Of a stretch of DNA of 11,324 nucleotides, positions 5,401 through 11,324 are shown one piece after another. This DNA comes from Dehalococcoidales bacterium. GTDB lineage: Bacteria; Chloroflexota; Dehalococcoidia; Dehalococcoidales; ARS1013. The stretch covers positions 1 to 11,324 of the forward strand of contig DAOWHE010000048.1 in assembly GCA_030641585.1 (NCBI GenBank), written 5' to 3'. Under the pieces are notes generated by a model. That model did no database searches. It had not been told where the DNA came from and was given only the letters and a program-made list of their open reading frames with translations. The translations under genes were made by a program, and so were the position numbers. Position 1 is the first letter of the stretch; each line of letters begins with the position of its first letter.

Positions 5401-6936
5401 CTACTTAGCATAGTCTATGGCTCTTGTCTCACGGAGCACGGTAACCTTTATCTGACCGGGATAGGCAAGGCTTTCCTCTATCTTCTTGACAATGTCTCGG
5501 GCAAGCCTCATGGCGGCTAGATCGTCAATCTCCTCAGGTTTAACCAGGATGCGGACTTCACGACCGGCTTGAATGGCATAGGACTTCTCTATTCCCTTGA
5601 AGCCATCGGCTATGTCTTCCAGTGCCCTTAGCCGCTTCAGGTAGCTCTCCAGCGACTCACGCCTTGCCCCTGGTCTGGCGCTCGAAATAGCATCGGCGGC
5701 TGAAACGATAAAGCCCCAGAGGCTGGTATCACCGGTTTCAAAGTGGTGCTCAGCAACCCCCTGAACTACTTCTTTGGACTTGTCCCATTGCTTAACCAGC
5801 TCAGCCCCGATGGCGGCATGTGTGCCTTCTACCTCACGGTCCACCGCCTTGCCGATGTCATGAAGCAGGCCAGACTTCTTGGCTATACCAGTATCGGTCT
5901 TCAGCTCCGAGGCAATCATGCCGGCTAGATGAGCAACCTCAATATTGTGCTGAAGGACATTCTGTCCATAGCTGGTACGATATTTGAGGCGACCCAGTAG
6001 TTTTATTAACTCCGGATGTAATCTAGGCACTCCCACCTGATAGGCTGCCTGCTCGCCAGCGCTATAGATGGTGGCATCCACTTCCTCTTTAGCCTTGGCC
6101 ACCACCTCTTCAATACGGGCCGGATGGATACGGCCATCAAGAATAAGCTTATTTAAGGCAACGCGCGCCACCTCCCGCCGCACCGGGTCAAAGCTGGACA
6201 GAGTAACCGCCTCCGGGGTATCATCAATAATCAGGTCAACACCGGTGGCCTGCTCCAAGGCTCTAATATTACGGCCCTCCCGTCCAATAAGCCGTCCCTT
6301 CATCTCATCGCTGGGAAGGGGTACAACACTGGCTGTAGTTTCAGAGACAACCTCAGAGGCGCTGCGCTGGATAACCTGGGACAGGATATCTCGGGCCTTC
6401 TCATCAGCCTCCTCTTTTATCTTTGTTTCCCATTCATGCAGGCGCCGCGCCGCCTCTACCTGCATTTCGCTCTCCATTTTCTCAAACAGTGTTTGCTTTG
6501 CCTCATCGCTGGACATGTCAGAAGTCAGCTCCAGTTGCTTTACCTGCTTCTCTTTAAGCTCCTCAAGGCTGGCCCGGATTGACTCTGCCTCCTTTTTTTT
6601 GCCGGCCAGATCACGCTCCTGTTGCAAGGCGTCTTCCAGCTTGTGCTCCAGGGTGGCTTCCTTTTGCGTCAGACGGTTTTCCTGACGCTGTAGTTCAGAG
6701 CGTCGTTCCCGATACTCCGTGTCAGTTGTTGACTTGACTTTGTCTCCCTCTTTTCTCGCCTCGTGGAGTGCATCTTTAGCCTCAACCCTGGCCTCAGCCA
6801 CTATCTTAGTCGCTCTTCTCTGGGCAATACGAATTTGCCGGTTGGCCATCATCCCTCGGGAGAGAAGGATAGCCATGCCGCCAAAGACAACGCCGATAAC
6901 AAAGCTAAAGAAAATTGTTGATATATTTACTACCAT
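5401..6936 (-). CDS. rny: Ribonuclease Y
   Basis: 511 residues, the normal size for RNase Y, the membrane-anchored endoribonuclease that starts mRNA decay in many Gram-positive and other bacteria. The domains are in family order: an N-terminal membrane helix (about 5-27), a long charged coiled coil (about 30-200), a KH RNA-binding domain with its GREG loop (218-221, in RLIGREGRNIRALEQ), and an HD domain with H330, H336, H359-D360 (LLHDIGK) and D414. The C-terminus TVLRETRAIDYAK is typical. The ATG at 6934-6936 has a strong AAGGAGG site (6942-6948) five bases upstream. It heads a run with ymdB, the PHP gene, plsY and the zinc-finger gene, and has its own promoter in the recX-rny gap. Confidence 0.97.
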   Translation of the reverse strand: MVVNISTIFFSFVIGVVFGGMAILLSRGMMANRQIRIAQRRATKIVAEARVEAKDALHEARKEGDKVKSTTDTEYRERRSELQRQENRLTQKEATLEHKLEDALQQERDLAGKKKEAESIRASLEELKEKQVKQLELTSDMSSDEAKQTLFEKMESEMQVEAARRLHEWETKIKEEADEKARDILSQVIQRSASEVVSETTASVVPLPSDEMKGRLIGREGRNIRALEQATGVDLIIDDTPEAVTLSSFDPVRREVARVALNKLILDGRIHPARIEEVVAKAKEEVDATIYSAGEQAAYQVGVPRLHPELIKLLGRLKYRTSYGQNVLQHNIEVAHLAGMIASELKTDTGIAKKSGLLHDIGKAVDREVEGTHAAIGAELVKQWDKSKEVVQGVAEHHFETGDTSLWGFIVSAADAISSARPGARRESLESYLKRLRALEDIADGFKGIEKSYAIQAGREVRILVKPEEIDDLAAMRLARDIVKKIEESLAYPGQIKVTVLRETRAIDYAK

Positions 6937-6993
6937 TTTCGCCTCCTTACTTTGGCAACTTTCTGTTCATTGGAGGTAGCCGGTAGATAGCCA

Positions 6994-7023
6994 ATACTAC
7001 TTACTTTGTCGCTTGAGTGTCAA
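6994..7023 (-). promoter_or_regulatory. Promoter for the rny operon
   Basis: On the minus strand a perfect TTGACA (7018-7023) is followed by an 18-base spacer and TAGTAT (6994-6999, four of six). Transcription would start near 6987, giving a leader of about 50 bases before rny. It lies in the 96-base gap after recX. Confidence 0.5.
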
Positions 7024-7032
7024 GATAAAATG

Positions 7033-7668
7033 CTATTCTTGCCGGTCCCCTTTCTCTTGCCATAACCGCTCTGTAGTTTCTTTTATCACCCCGTAGCCGA
7101 AGCCGCGGCGCTTAAGATATCCGCCTAAACGGCGGCGAAAGCTCTCGTAGTCAGACAGTGGCAGGCGATGAGCCCGACTTATGGCCACCCGGTAGGCATT
7201 ATCGCCGTCGTTAATGGTGCTAACCACCCGCTCTATAATGTCGCTTGAGACCTCTTTCTGCCTCAACTCTAATCTGGTCAGGTACTGGCTGCGTGGGCTA
7301 AACGACTGGCGGTTATCCCGCCAGAACTCGGCAAAAGCCGTATCATCCACCAAACCCTGCTCCCTTAGCCTTTTTAGCACCGCCTCAGTAGTATCACTCG
7401 AAAAACCCCTTCTTAAAAGTCGCTGCCTCATCTCATGCTCACTTCGGGGTCGGTAACCGAGGTAGTGGGCAGCGGCATCAAGGCAGCGCTGAAACTGGTC
7501 GGACTTAGCCAGCGCCTCGATCTGGACGCTCACTAGCTCCTGTCCCACCTTTAGTTTCTCTTTTACGGCTATCTCCGCCTCCAGGCTAAAGGCGCTCTTG
7601 CCATTTAAGGATACCGTTACCCGCTTGCCACGCCCCCGGCTGGTGCGGAGGGCGGTAATTATTGCCAC
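7033..7668 (-). CDS. recX: Regulatory protein RecX
   Basis: 211 residues. RecX binds RecA filaments and inhibits recombinase and co-protease activity. The conserved helix-turn motif is clear: AAAHYLGYRPRSEHEMRQRLLRRGFS at about 65-90, including the R-S-x-x-E/M-R-x-x-L pattern, followed by LREQGLVDDTAFAEFW and the second and third three-helix repeats rich in arginine. The start is GTG at 7666-7668; the ribosome site is weak (GAAAGAG close upstream). It sits 101 bases after recA in the same direction, separated by a strong hairpin, the usual recA-recX arrangement. Confidence 0.92.
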   Translation of the reverse strand: MAIITALRTSRGRGKRVTVSLNGKSAFSLEAEIAVKEKLKVGQELVSVQIEALAKSDQFQRCLDAAAHYLGYRPRSEHEMRQRLLRRGFSSDTTEAVLKRLREQGLVDDTAFAEFWRDNRQSFSPRSQYLTRLELRQKEVSSDIIERVVSTINDGDNAYRVAISRAHRLPLSDYESFRRRLGGYLKRRGFGYGVIKETTERLWQEKGDRQE

Positions 7669-7686
7669 TAGCTCTTTCTACACCCC

Positions 7687-7725
7687 TTTTAATAAATTAA
7701 GCCGAGGTTATATACCTCAGCTTAA
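7687..7725 (-). terminator. Hairpin terminator between recA and recX
   Basis: On the minus strand a 12-pair stem (7697-7708 with 7714-7725, one G-U pair) closes on a five-base ATATA loop, then TTTATT follows. It resembles an intrinsic terminator with a mediocre T-tract, so read-through into recX is likely. No clear recX promoter is seen, so recX probably depends on this read-through. Confidence 0.65.
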
Positions 7726-7769
7726 CTTTGGCGCCTATATCTTCTACTTGTTATCAGTTGGTAAGGTAT

Positions 7770-8777
7770 TTAAACCGAAGAATTATAGGTGGTGACAGCT
7801 GAGGCTCTAACCTGCTGCTCAATCTCCTGAGCTAACTCAGGATTTTGAACCAGGTAATTTTTGGCACTCTCTCTGCCTTGCCCCAGGCGAATGTCACCAT
7901 AAGAGAAGAAGGCACCGGCCTTTTTTATCACATCCAGGCCAACACCCAGGTCAATAATGTTGCCCTCTCGGCTTATCCCGGCGCCAAACATGATGTCAAA
8001 TTCGGCGTTTCGAAATGGCGGGGCAACCTTGTTCTTGACAACCTTAGCCCTGACGCGACTGCCTATCATCACATTGCCCTGCTTGATAGATTCAATCCGC
8101 CTCAGGTCTATCCTTATTGAGCTGTAGAACTTCAGTGCCCGTCCACCCGGTGTTACCTCTGGGTTGCCGAAGACAATGCCCACCTTTTCCCTTAGCTGGT
8201 TAATAAAGACTACCGCCGTCCCTGAGCGGCCGATAGCCGCCGCCAGCTTTCTTAGTGCCTGTGACATCAGGCGGGCTTGCAGGCCGATGTGGGCATCTCC
8301 CATGTCTCCCTCAATCTCGGCTCGGGGTACCAGAGCGGCTACTGAATCAATGATAATGACATCAATAGCCCCGCTCCTTACCAGTGTCTCCGTAATCTCC
8401 AGCGCCTCCTCACCGGTATCGGGTTGAGAGATAAATAGGTCATCGAGGTTGACACCGCAATTGGAGGTGTAGGCGGGGTCCAGGGCATGCTCAACATCAA
8501 TATAGGCGACTGTGCCGCCCCGTTTTTGAGCCTCAGCAATTATATGCTGACCCAAGGTTGTCTTTCCCGACCCCTCAGGACCAAACATCTCCGTGATTCG
8601 CCCTCTGGGGATACCGCCGACACCCAAAGCTATGTCCAGTGCCAGTGAGCCACTGGGTATAACCGCTACCGGTAACCTGGCAGTGGCTTCGCCCAGTTTC
8701 ATAATTGAGCCTTTGCCAAACTGCTTTTCAATCTGGGCAACAGCTATATCCAGTGCCTTTTCCTTCTCCGTGGTCAT
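7770..8777 (-). CDS. recA: Recombinase RecA
   Basis: 335 residues, standard bacterial RecA that forms ATP-dependent filaments on single-stranded DNA, pairs homologous strands and stimulates LexA self-cleavage. Visible elements: N-terminal polymerisation helix, Walker A GPEGSGKT (66-73), catalytic E95 (YIDVEHALD), Walker B VIIIDSVAAL (140-149), loop L1 near 155-166 and loop L2 with INQLREKVGIVFGNPEVTPGG (192-212). The C-terminal tail is short and not strongly acidic. The ATG at 8775-8777 has an AGGCG ribosome site six bases away. The gene lies between a hairpin ending the upstream pterin gene and one before recX, so recA is probably mainly its own transcript. I could not find a LexA box. Confidence 0.98.
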   Translation of the reverse strand: MTTEKEKALDIAVAQIEKQFGKGSIMKLGEATARLPVAVIPSGSLALDIALGVGGIPRGRITEMFGPEGSGKTTLGQHIIAEAQKRGGTVAYIDVEHALDPAYTSNCGVNLDDLFISQPDTGEEALEITETLVRSGAIDVIIIDSVAALVPRAEIEGDMGDAHIGLQARLMSQALRKLAAAIGRSGTAVVFINQLREKVGIVFGNPEVTPGGRALKFYSSIRIDLRRIESIKQGNVMIGSRVRAKVVKNKVAPPFRNAEFDIMFGAGISREGNIIDLGVGLDVIKKAGAFFSYGDIRLGQGRESAKNYLVQNPELAQEIEQQVRASAVTTYNSSV

Positions 8778-8791
8778 ATTCGCCTGAAATT

Positions 8792-8820
8792 AGCATAACA
8801 TAAGAAGGGCAACTAAACAA
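8792..8820 (-). promoter_or_regulatory. Promoter for recA
   Basis: On the minus strand TTGTTT (8815-8820), a 17-base spacer and TATGCT (8792-8797), with TGT before the -10 giving an extended -10. The predicted start near 8785 leaves a leader of under ten bases. Confidence 0.45.
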
Positions 8821-8822
8821 GT

Positions 8823-8844
8823 GCCCCCCGGTTTCTTGGGGGGC
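8823..8844 (-). terminator. GC-rich hairpin ending the fol/PTPS transcript
   Basis: GCCCCCC and GGGGGGC form a perfect seven-pair stem around an eight-base loop. On the minus strand ACTTGTTTAGTT follows, a poor T-tract. It lies about 75 bases past the pterin gene stop and just upstream of the recA -35. Confidence 0.6.
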
Positions 8845-8917
8845 TGTCTCTAACCGAGCGCATGAAGAAGAGAAGCAAAAGACAGAAAAGCGAAGCCACC
8901 GATCTGTTGTCCCTAGT

Positions 8918-9289
8918 CTAATCCGCTCTATACTCCACTCCGCTATCCGGTGATTCCCAGACCTCAACACAGGAAAGGGAGACCGGGGCCTCTTCTAGTT
9001 TGGGCTTAATCTCATTATAGATGGTTCGGGCGATGTTCTCCGAGGACGGGTTTATCTTATCAAACGGCGATATGTCATTGAGACAGCTATGGTCAAACCT
9101 CTTTAAGATAATTACCAAATGCCGTTTTAACTCGGTAAAGTCATAGGCCAGACCGATGTCATTAACCCCGGAAGCCCTGACCCTGACCACCACCCGAAAG
9201 CGGTGTCCGTGAAGTGCCTCACACTTACCTTTGTAACCTCTTAAGGAATGGGCGGCATCAAAATGCTGTTCTACGCTAATCTGGTACAC
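8918..9289 (-). CDS. 6-pyruvoyltetrahydropterin synthase-family protein (QueD/PTPS-I/III-like)
   Basis: A 123-residue COG0720 protein. Zinc ligands are H14 (FDAAHSL), H27 and H29 (HGH); other family marks are YDFTELK (49-55), FDHSCLND (65-72), PSSENIA (81-87) and E112 (VEVWES). The active-site loop reads C23-E24-A-L-H-G-H. The cysteine four residues before HGH is the QueD (queuosine) residue; a glutamate three before HGH is the mark I recall for PTPS-III, which replaces FolB in folate synthesis. Both occur here. It follows folK and folP, has no other queuosine gene nearby, and starts at GTG (9287-9289) with AAGGAGG (9294-9300) overlapping the folK stop. A folate role, perhaps alongside queuosine, is the favoured reading. 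A plain QueD is the alternative. Confidence 0.85.
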   Translation of the reverse strand: MYQISVEQHFDAAHSLRGYKGKCEALHGHRFRVVVRVRASGVNDIGLAYDFTELKRHLVIILKRFDHSCLNDISPFDKINPSSENIARTIYNEIKPKLEEAPVSLSCVEVWESPDSGVEYRAD

Positions 9290-9298
9290 TCTGCCTCC

Positions 9299-9796
9299 TT
9301 AAGTTTCCAGTTTAAGTACGCCCTGTACTCCTTTTTTTAGCTCTCCCAGCAGTTCTTTTGCGGTCTTGCCACTTGCCGGATGTACCAGGTCGGGGGCAAT
9401 CTCGGCCAGAGGAACAAGAACAAAGGCTCTCTCGGGCAGCTTGGGGTGGGGAATGACCAGCTCAGGGGAGTTAACGACCTTATTGCCATAAAACAGGATA
9501 TCTATATCGATGGGGCGGGGTGCGTTAACTTTGCCCGGTTGCCGGCCCAGTTTTCTCTCAATGCCCTTAGCCAGCACCAGTAGCTCCGCCGGTGCCAGCC
9601 TGGTAGCAAGCTGGCAAACAAGGTTGAGAAAGCGGGGCTGCTCGGGATTGCCCACCGGTTCAGTATCATATACCGATGATACCATAACGAGTCGCGTTCT
9701 CTGGGACAGGTAATCAAGTGCCTTGTCCAGGTTCTCCCGGCGGTCTCCCAAGTTTGAGCCAAGACTGAGATAGGCTGTTACCGCTTCAGAGTTCAT
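9299..9796 (-). CDS. folK: 2-amino-4-hydroxy-6-hydroxymethyldihydropteridine pyrophosphokinase (HPPK)
   Basis: 165 residues, typical length. HPPK moves pyrophosphate from ATP to 6-hydroxymethyl-dihydropterin, making the substrate of DHPS. Motifs: LSLGSNLGDRRENL (10-23), SSVYDTEPVG (40-49), PRFLNLVCQL (54-63), and the catalytic metal site APRPIDIDILFYG (92-104) with D97 and D99, then IPHPKLPERAFVLVPLAEI (115-133). The ATG at 9794-9796 follows the folP stop after one base and uses a GGGAGA ribosome site inside the folP 3' end, so translation is coupled. It is not fused to FolB or DHPS as in some bacteria. Confidence 0.96.
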   Translation of the reverse strand: MNSEAVTAYLSLGSNLGDRRENLDKALDYLSQRTRLVMVSSVYDTEPVGNPEQPRFLNLVCQLATRLAPAELLVLAKGIERKLGRQPGKVNAPRPIDIDILFYGNKVVNSPELVIPHPKLPERAFVLVPLAEIAPDLVHPASGKTAKELLGELKKGVQGVLKLET

Positions 9797-9797
9797 C

Positions 9798-10634
9798 TTA
9801 CTTTCTCCCTAAAATTGCATCGCTCATGCGACATACTCGCATCATCTCCCTGACATCGTGAACCCGGACTATATCAGCCCCATTGGCAATGCCGATGGCT
9901 ACCGTGGCTGCCGTTCCCTCTAAACGCTGGTCGGGAGGCAAATCCAGCACCAGGCCAATCACTGATTTGCGAGACGTTCCCAGTAGAATAGGGCTGCTCA
10001 GAGATTTAAGCTCAGCCAAACGGCGGATAATCTCCAGGTTTTGCTTAAGGCTCTTGCCAAAACCGATACCCGGGTCAATAATTATATTCTGCTCAGGCAC
10101 CCCGGCTTCCCTGGCCAGAGAGATGCTTCTCTTCAGGCTGGTTAGGACCTCGGCCATTATATCATTACATGGTTTATCTCGCTGATTTGAGGTTAGGATA
10201 ATAGGCACCCCGGCCTCAGCCGCTATCTCGGCTAGCTTGGGGTCTTGCTTTAGTCCCCAGATGTCGTTAAGCATTCTGGCACCGGCGGCCACGGCACGGC
10301 TGGCGACAGCTGATTTATAGGTATCTATACTTATTGGCACGGATAACTCAGCGGCCAGTCTTTCTATAGCCGGGATAACCCGCTTTAGTTCCTCATCAGT
10401 GGATATCGGTTGTGAGCCAGGGCGAGTGGACTCGCCACCAATATCTATAATATCGGCTCCCTCTCTGACAAATCGGTTTGCCTTTTGAGCTACCGCCTCA
10501 GTATCACTCAGTCCGTCTCCGGAAAAGGAGTCAGGGCTTAGGTTTAGGACGCCCATAATATAGGTGCGCTCTCCCCACCGAAACTCAGTATTGCCACAGC
10601 GGGTGGTAGCTAACGGTGAGTTGTTGTTTTGCAA
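9798..10634 (-). CDS. folP: Dihydropteroate synthase (DHPS)
   Basis: 278 residues. DHPS condenses the HPPK product with p-aminobenzoate; it is the sulfonamide target. Motifs of the TIM barrel are present: MGVLNLSPDSFSGDG (27-41, with N31), DIGGESTRPGS (64-74), SIDTYKS (102-108), LNDIWGL (122-128, N123 and D124), DPGIGFGKS (187-195), LGTSRKS (218-224) and RVHDV (257-261). The strand that usually reads LMHMQG is ILTSNQRD here (146-153), with no histidine or methionine. The start is TTG at 10632-10634, supported by GGAGGAAG about nine bases upstream. There is no ATG until residue 27, which would remove the first barrel strand. It is the first gene of folP-folK-PTPS. Confidence 0.95.
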   Translation of the reverse strand: MQNNNSPLATTRCGNTEFRWGERTYIMGVLNLSPDSFSGDGLSDTEAVAQKANRFVREGADIIDIGGESTRPGSQPISTDEELKRVIPAIERLAAELSVPISIDTYKSAVASRAVAAGARMLNDIWGLKQDPKLAEIAAEAGVPIILTSNQRDKPCNDIMAEVLTSLKRSISLAREAGVPEQNIIIDPGIGFGKSLKQNLEIIRRLAELKSLSSPILLGTSRKSVIGLVLDLPPDQRLEGTAATVAIGIANGADIVRVHDVREMMRVCRMSDAILGRK

Positions 10635-10683
10635 CTGGCACTTCCTCCGGGGTTATTAGTGTTATCTTGGGCAGATTTCTCTC

Positions 10684-10713
10684 ATATTACATCGGTTGTT
10701 TATTACTTATCAA
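10684..10713 (-). promoter_or_regulatory. Promoter for the folP-folK-PTPS operon
   Basis: On the minus strand TTGATA (10708-10713, five of six), an 18-base spacer and TAATAT (10684-10689). Transcription would start near 10677, leaving a leader of about 43 bases with the folP ribosome site. It is back to back with the tatA promoter; the two -35 boxes are 27 bases apart, with a short palindrome AGTGCCACT (10713-10721) between them. Confidence 0.5.
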
Positions 10714-10740
10714 GTGCCACTGCCTGATATGCCATCTGTA

Positions 10741-10769
10741 TTGACAACAAATACCTGATTGTGTATGAT
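10741..10769 (+). promoter_or_regulatory. Strong promoter for tatA
   Basis: A perfect TTGACA (10741-10746), an ideal 17-base spacer and TATGAT (10764-10769, five of six). It is the best-matching promoter in the window. The start near 10776 gives tatA a leader of about 110 bases. Confidence 0.7.
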
Positions 10770-10783
10770 TAATTCGTGGTAGC

Positions 10784-10818
10784 CACTGCTGGGGCAAGGT
10801 CTTAGCCTGGCAGAAGTG
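10784..10818 (+). other. Imperfect hairpin in the tatA leader
   Basis: Three paired blocks, CACT/AGTG, CTG/CAG and GGC/GCC, form a stem with one mismatch and a small internal loop around a nine-base terminal loop. A second, long-range pair, ACTTTAG (10819-10825) with CTAAAGT (10863-10869), ends just before the AGGGGG ribosome site (10871-10876). Together they could affect tatA message stability or translation. I recognise no known riboswitch. Confidence 0.35.
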
Positions 10819-10887
10819 ACTTTAGGGGATGAGGCTATGTTCGGGTGACTAGCAGTTATCCACTAAAGTAAGGGGGTTGAAAGTAAC

Positions 10888-11133
10888 ATGATTAGACCGG
10901 GACCGTTGGAGATTGGACTCGTCCTAGTGATTATCCTCATTATTTTCGGAGCTGGCAAACTACCGCAGGTTGGCTCGGCTATTGGCAAGGGAATACGCTC
11001 CTTCAAGAAGGGGCAGAGCGGAGAGGATGAAGAGGAGGCAGCAGTCACCAATACTAAAAAGAAGACTAAAAAGAAGGCCAAGAAGAGAGTAGCCAAGGAG
11101 GCAGCCGAAGAAAAAGGCGAAGCCAAGGCGTAA
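10888..11133 (+). CDS. tatA: Sec-independent (twin-arginine) translocase subunit TatA
   Basis: 81 residues in the TatA/E shape: a short N-terminus, one membrane helix (about 8-20), the FG hinge (FGAGKLP, 20-26), an amphipathic helix (QVGSAIGKGIRSFKKG, 27-42) and a charged tail. TatA oligomerises around TatC to let folded proteins with twin-arginine signals cross the membrane. The tail is unusual in detail: an acidic patch (GEDEEEA) followed by a lysine-rich stretch with several KKK/KKT blocks. No tatC is adjacent within the window. The ATG at 10888 has AGGGGG 11 bases upstream, a long spacing. TatA rather than TatB is favoured by its length and FG-GKLP motif. Confidence 0.88.
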   Translation: MIRPGPLEIGLVLVIILIIFGAGKLPQVGSAIGKGIRSFKKGQSGEDEEEAAVTNTKKKTKKKAKKRVAKEAAEEKGEAKA

Positions 11134-11134
11134 A

Positions 11135-11159
11135 AAGAACAGAAACTTAAGCTGTTTTT
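11135..11159 (+). terminator. Weak terminator after tatA
   Basis: AAGAACAG and CTGTTTTT pair over eight bases (one G-U) around a nine-base loop two bases past the stop codon; the T-run is part of the stem. It is AT-rich and so a weak candidate. Confidence 0.4.
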
Positions 11160-11282
11160 GCTGCGATGTCGGGATTATAATTACTTTTTTTGATTAGATT
11201 ACAGTTTTTAGTCCGTGTTCCTCTTGAGGGGGGTTGTTTTAGCGTCAGCTTCGATCCTGGAGAAACTACTTTTTACCCTTAG

Positions 11283-11310
11283 CCCCTTCCTCTTTATCCA
11301 GGGGAAGGGG
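11283..11310. repeat. GC-rich inverted repeat at the right edge
   Basis: CCCCTTCC (11283-11290) and GGAAGGGG (11303-11310) form a perfect eight-pair stem with a 12-base loop. On the plus strand AATTTCTTT follows, so it could terminate tatA transcription. It also resembles the short dispersed palindromes found in many genomes. The 11160-11282 stretch before it shows no convincing gene. Confidence 0.5.
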
Positions 11311-11324
11311 AATTTCTTTAGAGG

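Noticed and set aside
6068..6685. 205-codon plus-strand frame opposite rny
   Set aside because: It is the reverse of the RNase Y coiled coil and KH region, low-complexity Ser/Arg-rich, with no recognisable domain; rny is certain on the other strand.
8778..8822. LexA/SOS box upstream of recA
   Set aside because: I looked for the Bacillus-type GAAC-N4-GTTC and the E. coli CTG-N10-CAG patterns and found neither. Chloroflexota boxes may differ, so this is not evidence against SOS control.
8728..8970. 80-codon minus-strand frame between the PTPS gene and recA
   Set aside because: It overlaps both genes out of frame and contains the terminator hairpin and recA promoter.
9502..9762. 86-codon frame inside folK on the same strand
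   Set aside because: It is a frame-shifted reading of folK without its own ribosome site or family motifs.
10829..10852. Seven-codon frame MRLCSGD in the tatA leader
   Set aside because: It is too short, its composition suggests no attenuation target, and the G-run before it is too close to the ATG.
10863..11126. 87-codon minus-strand frame opposite tatA
   Set aside because: Its hydrophobic, Ser/Phe-rich protein is the complement of the lysine and glutamate codons of TatA.
1..11324. CRISPR arrays, tRNA or rRNA genes, transposases, attachment sites
   Set aside because: I saw no regularly spaced long repeats, no cloverleaf or rRNA segments, no transposase or integrase motifs, and no abrupt composition change that would mark an island.

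Overview
The window looks like core chromosome from a bacterium of the phylum Chloroflexota, most likely a Dehalococcoidia relative. This rests on protein wording (an ArgC opening with GIINVTGYVG rather than the usual GxxGASGY), frequent GTG and TTG starts with good Shine-Dalgarno sequences, and the gene set and order. It is inferred from memory, not from a search. I see no insertion sequence, phage gene, CRISPR array, tRNA or rRNA.

Layout. Positions 1-363 (minus) hold the first codons of argC, running off the left edge, and directly upstream of it a broken potassium-channel gene. A promoter region (about 364-499) separates these from a plus-strand gene of the homocitrate/Re-citrate synthase family (500-1741). 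A hairpin terminator follows, then a MagIII-like DNA glycosylase (1837-2565, plus). Its 3' end overlaps by 48 bp the end of a long minus-strand run, which reads right to left: folP, folK, a QueD/PTPS-like gene, (hairpin), recA, (hairpin), recX, (promoter), rny, ymdB, a PHP-domain phosphoesterase, plsY and a small zinc-finger membrane protein. At the right end tatA (10888-11133, plus) diverges from folP; its promoter and the fol promoter lie back to back in a 253-bp gap. The last 190 bp hold only hairpins.

Function. Three modules stand out. (1) Folate: DHPS (folP) and HPPK (folK) are joined by a COG0720 protein whose active-site loop carries both the QueD cysteine and a following glutamate. 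It may do the missing dihydroneopterin aldolase (FolB) step. (2) Recombination: recA and recX are separated by a strong hairpin that should limit recX relative to recA. (3) RNA and nucleotide turnover: RNase Y, the YmdB-type cyclic-nucleotide phosphodiesterase and a PHP/TrpH-type phosphoesterase are tightly packed with plsY and a zinc-finger membrane protein of unknown role.

No clearly new system is visible. The best leads are the hybrid PTPS active site in the fol operon, the decayed channel with an altered selectivity filter fused to the argC leader, the paired repeats in the 364-499 promoter region, and the possible Re-citrate synthase.
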